DNA from: Microbacterium yannicii PS01
Lineage (GTDB): Bacteria > Actinomycetota > Actinomycetes > Actinomycetales > Microbacteriaceae
DNA length: 64,000 nucleotides
Direction: 5' to 3'
NCBI RefSeq assembly: GCF_000304335.1
Contig: NZ_CAJF01000012.1
Coordinates: forward strand, 1-64,000
Below, piece after piece: positions 8,181-17,538 of this stretch (position 1 is its first letter; each line of letters opens with the position of its first letter). The notes under the pieces were generated by a model. That model did no database searches. It saw nothing but the letters and a program-made list of their open reading frames with translations, and was not told the origin of the DNA. A program made the translations under genes and the position numbers.

Positions 8181-9032
8181 ATGACCTCACGTTCGACATC
8201 CGCGTCCGGGGCAGCACAGGCTGCCCCGGTCGTGGGCGTGCCGCTGAGCCCGAGCTTCGACGGGTTCACGCCGGTGCGCGTCCCCGCGCCGGCGGCACCG
8301 CCCGCGGTCCGCATCGATGGCGTCTCCAAGCGCTTCGGCGCGGGCCCGGTCGTGCTCGACGACGTGTCGCTCGACATCGCCCCCGGCGAGTTCGTGTGCC
8401 TGCTGGGCGCCTCGGGCTGCGGCAAGTCGACGCTGCTGAACCTCATCGCGGGGCTCGACCGGCCGAGCGCCGGGAGCATCGAGACCCCCGCGGCCGGATC
8501 GGCCGTCATGTTCCAGGAGTCGGCGCTCATGCCTTGGCTGACCGCGCGCCGCAACGTCGAGCTCGCGCTCCGACTGCGCGGCGTGCCTCGCGGCGAGCGT
8601 CGCGAGAAGGCGCTCACCCTGCTCGACGCGGTGAATCTCACGGATGCCGCCGAGAAGCGTCCGCACGAGCTCTCGGGCGGCATGCGCCAGCGCGTGGCCC
8701 TCGCCCGCGCCCTTGCGCAGGACCGGCCGGTGCTGCTCATGGATGAGCCGTTCGCCGCGCTGGACGCGATCACGCGGGACCTGCTCCACGAAGAGCTGGA
8801 GCGCGTGTGGCGGGCGACCGGCCGCACCATCGTCTTCGTCACCCACAACGTCCGCGAGGCCGCGCGCCTCGGCCAGCGGGTCGTGCTCATGGGCAGCCGC
8901 CCCGGCCGCATCGTCCAGGAGTGGACGATCGCCAAGACCACGGGCCGGCGCATCGAGTCGCCCGAGGTCGCCGCCCTCTCGGTGGAGATCACCGACCAGC
9001 TCCGGAAGGAGATCCGCCGCAATGCCGCGTGA
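8181..9032 (+). CDS. ABC transporter ATP-binding protein (SsuB-like)
   Basis: A 283-aa nucleotide-binding subunit. Walker A GASGCGKST, signature LSGGMRQR, Walker B VLLMDEPF and the H-loop VTHN are present. The first 45 residues are a poorly conserved Pro/Ala-rich leader. It starts 3 nt after the binding-protein stop codon and overlaps the permease start by 11 nt. It presumably energises uptake of the anion captured by the 7098 lipoprotein. Confidence 0.9.
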   Translation: MTSRSTSASGAAQAAPVVGVPLSPSFDGFTPVRVPAPAAPPAVRIDGVSKRFGAGPVVLDDVSLDIAPGEFVCLLGASGCGKSTLLNLIAGLDRPSAGSIETPAAGSAVMFQESALMPWLTARRNVELALRLRGVPRGERREKALTLLDAVNLTDAAEKRPHELSGGMRQRVALARALAQDRPVLLMDEPFAALDAITRDLLHEELERVWRATGRTIVFVTHNVREAARLGQRVVLMGSRPGRIVQEWTIAKTTGRRIESPEVAALSVEITDQLRKEIRRNAA

Positions 9033-9969
9033 CACTTCCACCACCCTTCGACACGCTCAGGGATCGGTTGCCGAGGTCGTCGAAGCACCGACGTCCGGAC
9101 GATCCGACGATCTTCGCTCGCTCGAAGCCGGGCTCGACCGCCTCCAGACCGATGCGAGCACCGGCACGAGTCGCTGGCGCCGCTTCGCCGCGAGCGTCGT
9201 GCCGCCCATCGTCTTCCTGGTGCTGCTGATCGCAGCGTGGCAGCTCTACGTCGTGATCGCCCAGCCGCGGCCCGACATCGTGCCCGGGCCGTTCGCCGTC
9301 ATCTCGGCCCTCGGCGACGCGTGGGACGCCGGCCGCCTGCAGGAGGCCGTGGCCACGAGCCTCGAGCGCGGCGTCGTCGGCTTCCTCATCGCCATCGTCG
9401 TCGGAACCCCGATCGGGCTGCTCCTGGCCGAGGTGCGGCCGATCCGCCGCGCAGTCGGCCCCATCATCTCGGGCCTGCAGGTGCTGCCGTCGGTGGCCTG
9501 GGTGCCCGCCGCCATCATCTGGTTCGGCCTGTCGGATGCGACGGTGTACTTCGTGATCCTGATGGGCGCGATCCCCTCCATCGTCAACGGCCTCATCGCG
9601 GGCATCGACCAGGTGCCGCCGCAGCTGCGCCGCGTGGGCACGGTGCTCGGCGCCTCCCGCTGGCAGCTCGCCACCGCCGTCATCCTTCCCGCCGCGCTTC
9701 CCGGCTACCTCGCGGGCCTCAAGCAGGGCTGGGCGTTCTCGTGGCGCTCGCTCATGGCCGCCGAGATCATCGCCACCGGGGGCACCATCGGCTTCGGCCT
9801 CGGATCGATGCTCGACCAGAGCCGCGAGCTGGCCGACCTCGCCGGCGTGCTCGGCACCATCATCGTCATCCTCGCGATCGGCATCCTCATCGAGCTGCTC
9901 TTCTTCGGGCCGCTCGAGCGGCGGATGCTCAAGCGCCGAGGCCTGCTCGTCACCGGAGGTGCACGATGA
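9022..9969 (+). CDS. ABC transporter permease (SsuC-like)
   Basis: A 315-aa inner-membrane permease of the BPD family with about six hydrophobic segments from residue 55 onward. The EAA-like loop is GTVLGASRWQLATAVILPAA. GGAAGGAG precedes ATG 9022 by 11 nt. Codons 8-23 (peptide containing LRHAQGSVAEVVEAP) derive from the palindromic element at 9044-9089, giving a longer cytoplasmic N-terminus than normal for the family. Confidence 0.9.
   Translation: MPRDTSTTLRHAQGSVAEVVEAPTSGRSDDLRSLEAGLDRLQTDASTGTSRWRRFAASVVPPIVFLVLLIAAWQLYVVIAQPRPDIVPGPFAVISALGDAWDAGRLQEAVATSLERGVVGFLIAIVVGTPIGLLLAEVRPIRRAVGPIISGLQVLPSVAWVPAAIIWFGLSDATVYFVILMGAIPSIVNGLIAGIDQVPPQLRRVGTVLGASRWQLATAVILPAALPGYLAGLKQGWAFSWRSLMAAEIIATGGTIGFGLGSMLDQSRELADLAGVLGTIIVILAIGILIELLFFGPLERRMLKRRGLLVTGGAR
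9044..9089. repeat. Palindromic element (GACCGGTC-centred family) inside ssuC
   Basis: The arms CCCTTCGACACGCTCAG and CCGAGGTCGTCGAAGCACC form an imperfect inverted repeat (CTTCGAC with GTCGAAG). It resembles the cysD and 56913-56957 copies in sequence and in the peptide it encodes. Confidence 0.7.
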
Positions 9970-10919
9970 CCGACCCCGACCGCCCCACCCCTCCCGTCGC
10001 CGGATCCGGAAACCGGACATCGCGCGACTTCCCGGATGCCTCGGCACCCGGCATCCGGAAAATCAACGAATGTCCGATTTCCGGACCGACGGGAACGGAT
10101 GCCTCGGCCGCCCCGACCGGCAAGGTCTGGCTCGTCGGGGCCGGTCCCGGGGACGCGGGCCTGCTGACCATCAAGGGACTGCGCGCGCTCGAGACCGCCG
10201 ACGTCATCGTCGCCGACAGGCTCGGCGCTCGGGCCGTGCTCGACGGACTCGCGGCCGACGGTGTGACCCTGCGCGCCGAGGTGGTCGACGTGGGCAAGCG
10301 CCCAGGGCACCACGCCGTGCCGCAGGACGCCATCAACGCGCTCCTCGTCCACCTCGCGGGTGAGGGGAAGACCGTCGTCCGGCTCAAGGGCGGCGACCCC
10401 TACATCTTCGGGCGCGGCGGCGAAGAGCTCGCCGCCTGCCAGGAGGCGGGCGTGATCGTCGAAGTGGTGCCCGGCATCACCAGCGCCGTCTCGGTTCCCG
10501 CGATCGCCGGCATCCCGCTCACCCATCGCGGTGTCGCGACCGCCTTCACCGTTGCGACGGGACACGACCAGATCCAGGCGCTCGGCGGCGGCCGCGACCA
10601 CACCGTCGTGCTGCTGATGGGCGTCGGCACGCTGGCGCACTCGGCGATCACGCTCGCGCGCGGCGCGCGCGGCGCGGACTGCCCGGTCGCGGTCGTCGAA
10701 GACGGCTTCGGACCGCGCCAGCGGGTCACGGTCGGAACCCTCGCGACGATCGCCCACCAGGCGGCGGAGCGCGGCATCCGCTCCCCCGCCGTCGTGGTCG
10801 TCGGCGATGTCGTGCGGCTCAGCCCCTACGCGCCGGCCGATCTGGCCACCCTCGATCTCGACTCCTACGACCCGCTCGCCGTTCCGGCCGAGCCCCTCCA
10901 CGGAAAGACCGCTCTGTGA
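9966..10919 (+). CDS. cobA: Uroporphyrinogen-III C-methyltransferase (SUMT)
   Basis: A 317-aa SAM-dependent enzyme converting uroporphyrinogen III to precorrin-2, the entry to siroheme. Family motifs VGAGPGDAGLLT, GGDPYIFGRGGEE and VPGITSA are intact. The catalytic domain starts near residue 52; the preceding N-terminal extension includes about 27 residues encoded by an 81-bp palindrome (10005-10085). ATG overlaps the ssuC stop (ATGA). With the chelatase at 1298 it supplies siroheme for the sulfite reductase. Confidence 0.93.
   Translation: MTDPDRPTPPVAGSGNRTSRDFPDASAPGIRKINECPISGPTGTDASAAPTGKVWLVGAGPGDAGLLTIKGLRALETADVIVADRLGARAVLDGLAADGVTLRAEVVDVGKRPGHHAVPQDAINALLVHLAGEGKTVVRLKGGDPYIFGRGGEELAACQEAGVIVEVVPGITSAVSVPAIAGIPLTHRGVATAFTVATGHDQIQALGGGRDHTVVLLMGVGTLAHSAITLARGARGADCPVAVVEDGFGPRQRVTVGTLATIAHQAAERGIRSPAVVVVGDVVRLSPYAPADLATLDLDSYDPLAVPAEPLHGKTAL
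10005..10085. repeat. 81-bp palindromic element inside cobA
   Basis: Outer arms TCCGGAAACCGGACAT (10005-10020) and ATGTCCGATTTCCGGA (10070-10085) pair at 15 of 16 positions. Inner arms 10021-10040 and 10050-10069 pair at about 13 of 20, leaving a 9-nt loop. The element is in frame and adds residues to the CobA N-terminus. Confidence 0.8.
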
Positions 10920-12319
10920 CCTCCTCCTCCTCCTCGCTCCAGAACCTCCGCGTCGCGATCGTCGGCGCGGGCCCCGCGGGCATCTACGCCGGCAGCATCC
11001 TCACCAACTCGGTGCAGGCCGCCGGCGGTTCCGTCGCGATCGACCTGTTCGAGTCGCTTCCCGCGCCCTACGGCCTCATCCGCTACGGCGTCGCGCCCGA
11101 CCACCCGCGCATCAAGGGGATCGTGGGCTCGCTCCACGAGATGCTCGATGCCGGCACCACGCGCTTCATCGGCAACGTCGAGGTCGGTCGCGACATCTCG
11201 CTCGACGAGCTGCACGAGCGCTACGACGCGGTGATCCTCGCCACCGGCGCGATCCGCGACGCCGTGCTCGACATCCCCGGCATCGACCTGCCCGGCTCGC
11301 ACGGCGCCGCCGACTTCGTCGCGTGGTTCGACGGCCACCCCGACGTGCCGACCGAGTGGTCGCTGGATCAGCGCGAGGTCGCCGTGATCGGCAACGGCAA
11401 TGTCGCGCTCGACGTCGCCCGCATGCTCGCCAAGCACGCCGTCGACCTGCGCTCGACCGAGATCGCCGACAACGTGCTGGCCGGGCTCGAGGCATCGGCC
11501 GTCACCGACGTGCACGTCTTCGGCCGGCGGGGTCCCGCCGACATCAAGTTCACGCCGATCGAGCTGCGAGAGCTCGGAGAGGTTCCGGACGTCGACATCA
11601 TCGTGCACGACGAGGACTTCGCCTATCTCGAGGGCGTGGCTCCGGCGAACAATCAGCTCAAGGTGATGCTGCGCATCCTGAACAGCTGGCGCACGCGTGA
11701 GGCGACCGGCGCGAGCCGCCGCCTGCACCTGCACTTCTACCACTCGCCGGTCGAGGTGCTCGGCGAAGGCAAGGTCGAGGGCCTGCGCTTCGAGCGCACT
11801 GAGCCGGTGGGTGACGGGACCGTGCGCGGCACCGGGGAGTTCCGCGAGTACCCCGTGCAGCAGGTCTACCGTGCCGTGGGCTACTACGGCACACCCGTCA
11901 TCGACGCGCCGTTCGACGAGAAGGCGGGCGTCGTGTCGAACGTCGAGGGCCGCGTCAACAACTCCCACACCACCGGCGACATCGGGGCCCCTCTGGTTCC
12001 GGGCCTTTACGCGACCGGCTGGATCAAGCGGGGTCCCGTAGGCCTCATCGGCCACACCAAGTCCGACGCGATGGAGACGATCGCGCACCTGGTCGCCGAC
12101 GCCGAGGCAGGAGCGCTCCCAGCCCGCACGGTCGACGGCGACGTGCTCGAGCTGCTCGCCGAGCGCGACGTGGAGTTCACCACGTGGGACGGCTGGCTCG
12201 CCCTGGACGCGCACGAGCGCGAGCTGGGCGCCACTCACCAGCACGCGCGTGAGCGTGTGAAGGTCGTGCCCCGCGACGAGCAGGTGCGCGTCTCGCGCTC
12301 GGGGGCGTTGGTTCCATGA
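10916..12319 (+). CDS. fprA: Ferredoxin/flavodoxin-NADP+ reductase, adrenodoxin-reductase type
   Basis: A 467-aa FAD/NADPH flavoenzyme moving electrons between NADPH and ferredoxin. The FAD site is [12 protein letters not shown] at the N-terminus; the NADPH region is [15 protein letters not shown]; the C-terminal [17 protein letters not shown] is the typical adrenodoxin-reductase/FprA signature. GTG 10916 overlaps the cobA stop by 4 nt, and its own stop overlaps fdxA, so the electron chain NADPH-FprA-FdxA-sulfite reductase is plausible and co-transcribed. Confidence 0.93.
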   Translation: MTSSSSSLQNLRVAIVGAGPAGIYAGSILTNSVQAAGGSVAIDLFESLPAPYGLIRYGVAPDHPRIKGIVGSLHEMLDAGTTRFIGNVEVGRDISLDELHERYDAVILATGAIRDAVLDIPGIDLPGSHGAADFVAWFDGHPDVPTEWSLDQREVAVIGNGNVALDVARMLAKHAVDLRSTEIADNVLAGLEASAVTDVHVFGRRGPADIKFTPIELRELGEVPDVDIIVHDEDFAYLEGVAPANNQLKVMLRILNSWRTREATGASRRLHLHFYHSPVEVLGEGKVEGLRFERTEPVGDGTVRGTGEFREYPVQQVYRAVGYYGTPVIDAPFDEKAGVVSNVEGRVNNSHTTGDIGAPLVPGLYATGWIKRGPVGLIGHTKSDAMETIAHLVADAEAGALPARTVDGDVLELLAERDVEFTTWDGWLALDAHERELGATHQHARERVKVVPRDEQVRVSRSGALVP

Positions 12320-12645
12320 CGTACGTGATCGCGCTGCCCTGCGTCGACGTGAAGGACCGCGCGTGCATCGACGAGTGCCCGGTGGACTGCATCTACGAGG
12401 GCGACCGGTCGCTGTACATCCACCCGGACGAGTGCGTCGACTGCGGCGCATGCGAGCCGGTCTGCCCCGTCGAGGCCATCTATTACGAAGACGACCTGCC
12501 CGACGAGTGGCAGGACTACTACAAGGCGAACGTCGAGTTCTTCGACGACATCGGCTCGCCCGGCGGCGCGGCCAAGACCGGCGTGATCCCCAAGGACCAC
12601 CCGATCATCGCCGCGCTCCCTCCGCAGGGAGACGGCCATGACTGA
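12316..12645 (+). CDS. fdxA: Seven-iron ferredoxin (3Fe-4S + 4Fe-4S)
   Basis: A 109-aa FdxA-type ferredoxin. A C-x7-C-x3-CP motif ([14 protein letters not shown]) and [12 protein letters not shown] provide ligands for the 3Fe-4S and 4Fe-4S clusters. The acidic C-terminal half is usual for actinobacterial FdxA. ATG overlaps fprA by 4 nt. It is the likely electron donor to the sulfite reductase in this operon. Confidence 0.93.
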   Translation: MTYVIALPCVDVKDRACIDECPVDCIYEGDRSLYIHPDECVDCGACEPVCPVEAIYYEDDLPDEWQDYYKANVEFFDDIGSPGGAAKTGVIPKDHPIIAALPPQGDGHD

Positions 12646-13618
12646 CACCACGGCCGAGACCCGCGTGGCCGCGGTCGACACCACCGAGGTCGACGTGGTG
12701 ATCGTCGGGGGCGGCCCGGCGGGTCTGTCGGCGGCGCTCAATCTGGGACGTGCGCGGGCGTCTGTGGTCGTGATCGACGCGGGGCGTCCCCGCAACGCCG
12801 CGACCCTCCGCTCACACGGCTTCCTCACCCGCGACGGCATCCCTCCCCTCGAGTTGCGCAAGCTCGCGCGCGCCGAGCTCGCCGCGTATCCGAACGTGCG
12901 GGTGCTCGATCGCACGGTCGTCACGGCGCTGGTCGAGAAGGACTCCGGGAACGGACTGCGCTTCATCGCGGCGCTGCAGGGCCGGGGCGCCGGCACTCCT
13001 CCCGCCGTGGCGGCACGCTCCGTGCTGGTCGCGACCGGCCTGCGCGAGACCCTCCCCGCGATCCCGAGCCTGCGCGCGTTCTACGGCATGTCGATCTTCA
13101 GCTGCGCGGCCTGCGACGCGTGGGAGCTGCAGGACAAGGCGCTCGCCCTGATCGGCGAGACCCCTGATCTGGCCGCGCGAGCCCGGCTGATCGCCCGCTG
13201 GACCGACCGGCTCACGGTCTTCACGAACGGGTCCGACGCGGTGGGGACCGTCGAGGAGGCGGAGCTCGCGGCATCCGGGATCTTCGTCGACCGACGCCCC
13301 ATCGACGACCTCGAGGGCGACCGCGGCGCCGTGTCGGCCGTCCGCTTGACCGGCGGCGACCGCGTCGAGATCGACGGCGGCTTCGTGCGGCCGGACTGGC
13401 ACCCCGCTCTCGACTTCGTGAACGGCATCGAGGTGTCCCGCGACCGGTTCGGCAACCTCGAGGTCGACCGCTCGGGACGCACGTCGGTGCCGGGGCTGTA
13501 CGCCGCGGGGGATGCCGCGTCCCCCGGTCCGCAGCAGCTCATCGTCGCCGCGGGCCAGGGCGCCCGCGCCGCTGCGGTGCTCGTTCACGACTTCATCGGC
13601 GTGCGCACCGCCCACTGA
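12638..13618 (+). CDS. Thioredoxin-reductase-like FAD/NAD(P) oxidoreductase
   Basis: A 326-aa flavoprotein with an FAD-binding [16 protein letters not shown] and a C-terminal [20 protein letters not shown]. The redox pair is CAAC in SCAACDAWE (canonical TrxR has CATC/CAVC followed by Gly). The central NADPH Rossmann motif GxGxxA is not recognisable ([12 protein letters not shown]), so cofactor use is uncertain. It overlaps fdxA by 8 nt and closes the sulfur operon. A role in thiol or thioredoxin reduction for the APS reductase is attractive but unproven. Confidence 0.8.
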   Translation: MTDTTAETRVAAVDTTEVDVVIVGGGPAGLSAALNLGRARASVVVIDAGRPRNAATLRSHGFLTRDGIPPLELRKLARAELAAYPNVRVLDRTVVTALVEKDSGNGLRFIAALQGRGAGTPPAVAARSVLVATGLRETLPAIPSLRAFYGMSIFSCAACDAWELQDKALALIGETPDLAARARLIARWTDRLTVFTNGSDAVGTVEEAELAASGIFVDRRPIDDLEGDRGAVSAVRLTGGDRVEIDGGFVRPDWHPALDFVNGIEVSRDRFGNLEVDRSGRTSVPGLYAAGDAASPGPQQLIVAAGQGARAAAVLVHDFIGVRTAH

Positions 13619-13622
13619 GCGA

Positions 13623-14246
13623 TCAGGGCGACGGGGTTGGGCCGGTCAGCTGGAAGATGAGCGTGTCGGCAAGCCATTCCTTGAACCGGGCCGGAGACCA
13701 GCCGGTATGGACGACCAGCTCGCCGTAGACACCGGCAGCCGCGTATGCCCGGAAGATCGACTGGGCCTCGTCGACCGGCACGGACAGCTGTGACTCGACC
13801 GACGCGATCAGCCTGTCCATGACCCGGTTGCGGCCGCGGAGCTTGGCGTGGAGCAGATCGCGCGTCGCCTGATCCTCGTCCAATGCAGAGTCGAGAATCC
13901 GGACGACGTCGAAATCCGTCGAATACAGCGTGGTGAGCCAGCCCGCCGACTGGCGGATGCGCTCCGTCGGGTCCGCTACCTCAAGCACCTCGCGCGCGAG
14001 CTCTCGAGCGCGCGCCCGCTCGAGCCAGCGCTCGCAGATCGCGGAGAGGATCTCGCGCTTCGCCGCGAACGCCGCGTACACGGTGCGCGTTCCGACTCCG
14101 GCCTCCTTCGCGATGCCCTCCATGCTCGTCGCTCCGTAGCCATCCCGTGCGAAGAGGAGCTGCGCGGCGTCGGCGATCCGCACCCGGGTCGCCTCCGCCT
14201 GAACCTGGCGGTACGTCGAACCGGGGCTCTTGACGCTCTCACTCAT
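13623..14246 (-). CDS. TetR-family regulator
   Basis: A 207-aa regulator with an N-terminal helix-turn-helix (TSMEGIAKEAGVGTRTVYAAF) about residues 32-55. ATG 14246 gives a normal TetR N-terminus; upstream extension would run through the operator. It converges on the sulfur operon (4 nt gap to the 13618 stop) and is divergent from the SnoaL-like gene, with a palindromic operator between them. Ligand unknown. Confidence 0.85.
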   Translation of the reverse strand: MSESVKSPGSTYRQVQAEATRVRIADAAQLLFARDGYGATSMEGIAKEAGVGTRTVYAAFAAKREILSAICERWLERARARELAREVLEVADPTERIRQSAGWLTTLYSTDFDVVRILDSALDEDQATRDLLHAKLRGRNRVMDRLIASVESQLSVPVDEAQSIFRAYAAAGVYGELVVHTGWSPARFKEWLADTLIFQLTGPTPSP

Positions 14247-14264
14247 GAGGTCGAGACTAGTCAC

Positions 14265-14297
14265 TGCATCCACTGCAGTATCACTGCAGTGAGTGCA
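14265..14297. promoter_or_regulatory. Palindromic TetR operator
   Basis: Two arms, TGCATCCACTGCAGT and ACTGCAGTGAGTGCA, are nearly perfect inverted repeats around ATC. The size and placement between the divergent TetR and SnoaL-like genes make it the probable autoregulatory operator. Confidence 0.7.
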
Positions 14298-14337
14298 CAC
14301 TCTATGTCATCAAAGACGACGACCAAGGAGGACGAAA

Positions 14338-14778
14338 ATGGAGAACCCCTCAACCCTTTCGCCAGAGGCGGCCGTGATCGAACGGATGCTGCACGAAGGC
14401 TTCGCGGCAGGAAACCCCGATATCGTCGACGAGCTCTGCTCCCCCGACGTGATCGAGCACCAGTTCGGGCTGGCGGGAGTAGGGCCGACGGCGATCGAGA
14501 AGATCAAGCGCGGGATCGTCACCGTGCATGCGGCGATGCCCGACCTGCGCTTCACGATCGCGGATGTCGCACAGGTCGGACCGACGGTCTGGATCCGGGC
14601 CGAGGGAATGGGCACCAACACCGGTCCCTTCATCGGAGCACCGAGCGACGCGCGCGTCCATTTCACAGTGATCGATGTCGCAACGGTCCGCGACGGCAAG
14701 ATCGTCGAGCACTGGGGCGTGCCGGATCGATTCGCGATCCTCGTCCAGACCGGGCAGCTCGAACGCCTGATGACCTGA
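14338..14778 (+). CDS. SnoaL-like polyketide cyclase / ester cyclase fold protein
   Basis: A 146-aa protein with the NTF2-like SnoaL pattern: helical start (IERMLHEGFAAGNPDIVDELC), then HAAMPDLRFTI and KIVEHWGVPDRF, a typical signature with conserved His and Asp. AAGGAGG lies 6 nt before ATG 14338. It is probably controlled by the divergent TetR. Members act as cyclases, isomerases or hydrolases on small organics; the substrate is unknown. Confidence 0.8.
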   Translation: MENPSTLSPEAAVIERMLHEGFAAGNPDIVDELCSPDVIEHQFGLAGVGPTAIEKIKRGIVTVHAAMPDLRFTIADVAQVGPTVWIRAEGMGTNTGPFIGAPSDARVHFTVIDVATVRDGKIVEHWGVPDRFAILVQTGQLERLMT

Positions 14779-14830
14779 CGCCGCCGGAGCGGAGAACGGC
14801 CGAGGCCGCGGCATCCGTCAGACTGAGCGG

Positions 14831-15829
14831 GTGCCGATCATCGACAACGCCGTCTACGTGGACGGCAAGCGGATCACGAACCCCGCGAGCCTGGAGCAGA
14901 CGTTCGAGTACATGCGCGCCCAGGGCGGCGTTGCATGGATCGGTCTGTTCCGGCCCACGCCCGACGAGATCGCGCAGGTCGCCGCGGAGTTCTCGCTGCA
15001 CGCGCTCAGCGTCGAGGATGCGCTGAGCGGACATCAGCGGGCGAAGCTCGAGCGATACGGCGACATCCTGTTCGCCGTCCTCCGCCCCGCGCGCTACATC
15101 GACGAGACCGAGACAGTCGAGTTCGGCGAGCTGCACGTGTTCGTGGGGCCGGACTTCGTCGTGACGATCCGGCATGCCGAATCACCCAACCTCGCCCGGG
15201 TGCGTCGTCGCCTCGAGGGGCAGCCCGACCTGCTCGCGCTCGGGCCGGAGGCGGTGCTCTACGCGATCCTGGACGAGGTCGTCGACGAGTACGAGCCGGT
15301 GGCCGACGGCGTGCGCAACGACATCGACGAGATCGAGGACGTCCTCTTCGGCGACACCGACCGCAGCCTCTCCCGCCGGATCTACGAGCTGTCGTCGGAG
15401 GTCATCTCGTTCCAGCGCGCGACCGAGCCGCTCGCGGGCATGCTCGACGGACTGCTTCGCGGGGCTGACAAGTACGCCGTCGACATCGAGCTGCAGCGGT
15501 CGCTGCGCGACGTGCTCGACCACACACTGCGGGTGAACGAACGGCTCTCGTCGTTCCGCACGATCCTCGAGAACGCGCTGACGGTGAACGCCACGCTGGT
15601 CACGCAGCGCCAGACCGAGACGGCGCTCACGCAGAACGATCAGGTCAAGAAGATCTCGGGCTGGGCCGCGATCCTCTTCGGCCCGACGCTCGTCGGCACG
15701 ATCTACGGCATGAACTTCACGTACATGCCCGAGCTCGACTGGCCGTGGGGCTACCCGATGGCGCTGGCGCTCATGGCCGCGACGTCGGCGACGCTCTACA
15801 TCGTCTTCAAGCGGCATCACTGGCTCTGA
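14831..15829 (+). CDS. corA: CorA-family magnesium/cobalt channel
   Basis: A 332-aa CorA protein: large cytoplasmic N-domain, long helical neck (residues 200-270) and two C-terminal transmembrane helices. The pore signature YGMN is present in GTIYGMNFTYMPEL, and the C-terminus is basic (KRHHWL). GTG 14831 lies six bases after CAGACT, a variant of the leaderless -10 pattern. It mediates Mg2+ (also Co2+/Ni2+) influx; nickel import for the urease is a loose possibility only. Confidence 0.92.
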   Translation: MPIIDNAVYVDGKRITNPASLEQTFEYMRAQGGVAWIGLFRPTPDEIAQVAAEFSLHALSVEDALSGHQRAKLERYGDILFAVLRPARYIDETETVEFGELHVFVGPDFVVTIRHAESPNLARVRRRLEGQPDLLALGPEAVLYAILDEVVDEYEPVADGVRNDIDEIEDVLFGDTDRSLSRRIYELSSEVISFQRATEPLAGMLDGLLRGADKYAVDIELQRSLRDVLDHTLRVNERLSSFRTILENALTVNATLVTQRQTETALTQNDQVKKISGWAAILFGPTLVGTIYGMNFTYMPELDWPWGYPMALALMAATSATLYIVFKRHHWL

Positions 15830-15878
15830 CCCGCCTCCCACCCCCTCAACAAGAGGCATCATGTGAGGAGGGGGAAAG

Positions 15879-16799
15879 ATGCCTGACGGACTCGACGACG
15901 AGCTGCAGACCCTTCGCGCGCGAGCGTACGGGCCGGACGCCGACATCGACGGCGATCCCGCGGCGCTCGAGCGGCTGCGAGAGCTCGAGAACGACGCCCG
16001 GTCCGCCACGGCCGCGGTGCCGGGGGCACGGCAAGTCGACCTCGATCCGGCTGACGCGATGGTGACGGATGCCGCACCGCCCGCGTTCGCTGCGTCCGCG
16101 GTCAGCGCGGGCGGAGCACCGTCCCTGGGCGCCTTCGTCGACGCCGCGGCCGAACGCGCGGCCGCGGACGAGGAGGCCGACGACAGCCCCGAGGATCGGG
16201 CTTACGGCACGCGCGCTCGCACCCGCCCCGGCGCCGCCGACCTCACGCCCGATGACGCGGATCCACAGGCGAGCCGAGTGAGCGATGCCGCGCCCGAAGG
16301 TCCCGGCGATGCCCCGACCGTCGGAGAGGCCGCGACCACGCGATCGCGCCCGTGGTGGCGCACGCGACGGGCGGTGGCCTGGATGGGTGCGATCGCTGTC
16401 GTCGCGGTGGTCGGCCTCGCTGCCGCGGTGTGGTCGACGCAGGCCCAAGGGCGCGTCGCGGTGCTGCAGCAGACCGACCTCGAGGGCTGGCCGAACAACG
16501 TGATGGGCGAGCCTCCCGACGGCGCGCGGCTCTACGAGGACTATTTCGGCCTCACCGCCGTCCAGATGCCGCAGCGGTGGGGCTCGGGCGAGGGCATGGA
16601 GTGCCTGTACATCGTCGAGTCGGGCGGACAGGGGTTCATGTCGACGATCGGATGCGCGGCCGGCGGCTTCCCGCCCACCGCCGCTCTTCTGGTGTCGGAG
16701 CGTGGGCCGGAGGAGCTGCGCGAGAGGTTCGCCGAGGGCACGGCGCTGCAGTTCGTGCTGCGCGACGGGCTGGTGCACGTCTACGCCGAGGAGCCGTAG
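15879..16799 (+). CDS. Single-pass membrane protein of unknown function
   Basis: A 306-aa protein with a GGAGG ribosome-binding site. The first 160 residues are an acidic, Ala/Asp/Pro-rich cytoplasmic region. A transmembrane helix follows at about 166-186. The 120-residue extracytoplasmic domain holds two cysteines (C in EGMECLY and TIGCAAG) that could form a disulfide. I do not recognise a family; the arrangement suggests an envelope sensor or anchor. Confidence 0.7.
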   Translation: MPDGLDDELQTLRARAYGPDADIDGDPAALERLRELENDARSATAAVPGARQVDLDPADAMVTDAAPPAFAASAVSAGGAPSLGAFVDAAAERAAADEEADDSPEDRAYGTRARTRPGAADLTPDDADPQASRVSDAAPEGPGDAPTVGEAATTRSRPWWRTRRAVAWMGAIAVVAVVGLAAAVWSTQAQGRVAVLQQTDLEGWPNNVMGEPPDGARLYEDYFGLTAVQMPQRWGSGEGMECLYIVESGGQGFMSTIGCAAGGFPPTAALLVSERGPEELRERFAEGTALQFVLRDGLVHVYAEEP

Positions 16800-16854
16800 C
16801 ACCGACCTCACCCGGGCCACCGTTCTGGCGGCGGGGTGCGGCATCCGCTCGTCG

Positions 16855-17460
16855 TCAGCCTCCGAGCGCCCCGGCGTCTCGTGAGCCCACGTCGGTGCGG
16901 TGGAAGTTCTGGAACGAGCGGGATGCCGTCGGTCCCCGCTGGCCCTGATAGCGATTGCCGTAGGGGCCCGAGCCGTACGGGTTCTCGCTGGGCGACGAGA
17001 GCCGGAAGTAGCAGACCTGGCCGATCTTCATACCGGGCCAGAGCTTGATGGGGAGCGTCGCCACGTTCGACAGCTCGAGGGTGACGTGACCCGAGAATCC
17101 CGGGTCGATGAACCCGGCGGTGGAGTGGGTCAACAGGCCGAGACGTCCGAGCGAGGACTTGCCCTCGAGGCGGGCGGCGACATCGTCGGGAAGCGAGACG
17201 AGCTCGAACGTCGAGCCCAGCGCGAACTCTCCGGGGTGGAGGATGAACGGCTCGTCGGGTGTGACCTCGATCAGCCGCGTCAGCTCGGGCTGGTCCTCCG
17301 CCGGGTCGATGTAGGGGTACTTGTGATTGTCGAACAGGCGGAAGTACCGGTCGAGGCGCACGTCGACGCTCGAGGGCTGCACCATCGCGGGGTCCCACGG
17401 GTCGAGCCCGATGCGCCCTGCCTCGATCTCGAGTCGGATATCGCGGTCGCTCAGCAGCAC
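16855..17460 (-). CDS. dcd: dCTP deaminase, dUMP-forming (bifunctional)
   Basis: A 201-aa enzyme converting dCTP to dUMP plus PPi and ammonia, feeding dTMP synthesis and keeping dUTP low. The motif [17 protein letters not shown] followed by [16 protein letters not shown] is that of the mycobacterial bifunctional type, in contrast to the Ala-His of E. coli Dcd. GTG 17460 is preceded by TAGGCT and six bases (17472-17467), a leaderless promoter. Confidence 0.93.
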   Translation of the reverse strand: MLLSDRDIRLEIEAGRIGLDPWDPAMVQPSSVDVRLDRYFRLFDNHKYPYIDPAEDQPELTRLIEVTPDEPFILHPGEFALGSTFELVSLPDDVAARLEGKSSLGRLGLLTHSTAGFIDPGFSGHVTLELSNVATLPIKLWPGMKIGQVCYFRLSSPSENPYGSGPYGNRYQGQRGPTASRSFQNFHRTDVGSRDAGALGG

Positions 17461-17538
17461 CCGGCCAGCCTATCGGGGCGTTCCTGTCACAAATCACGTG
17501 CCCGCGGCGTCGTATCTACAGGCGAGTGAGGAGGAGCA

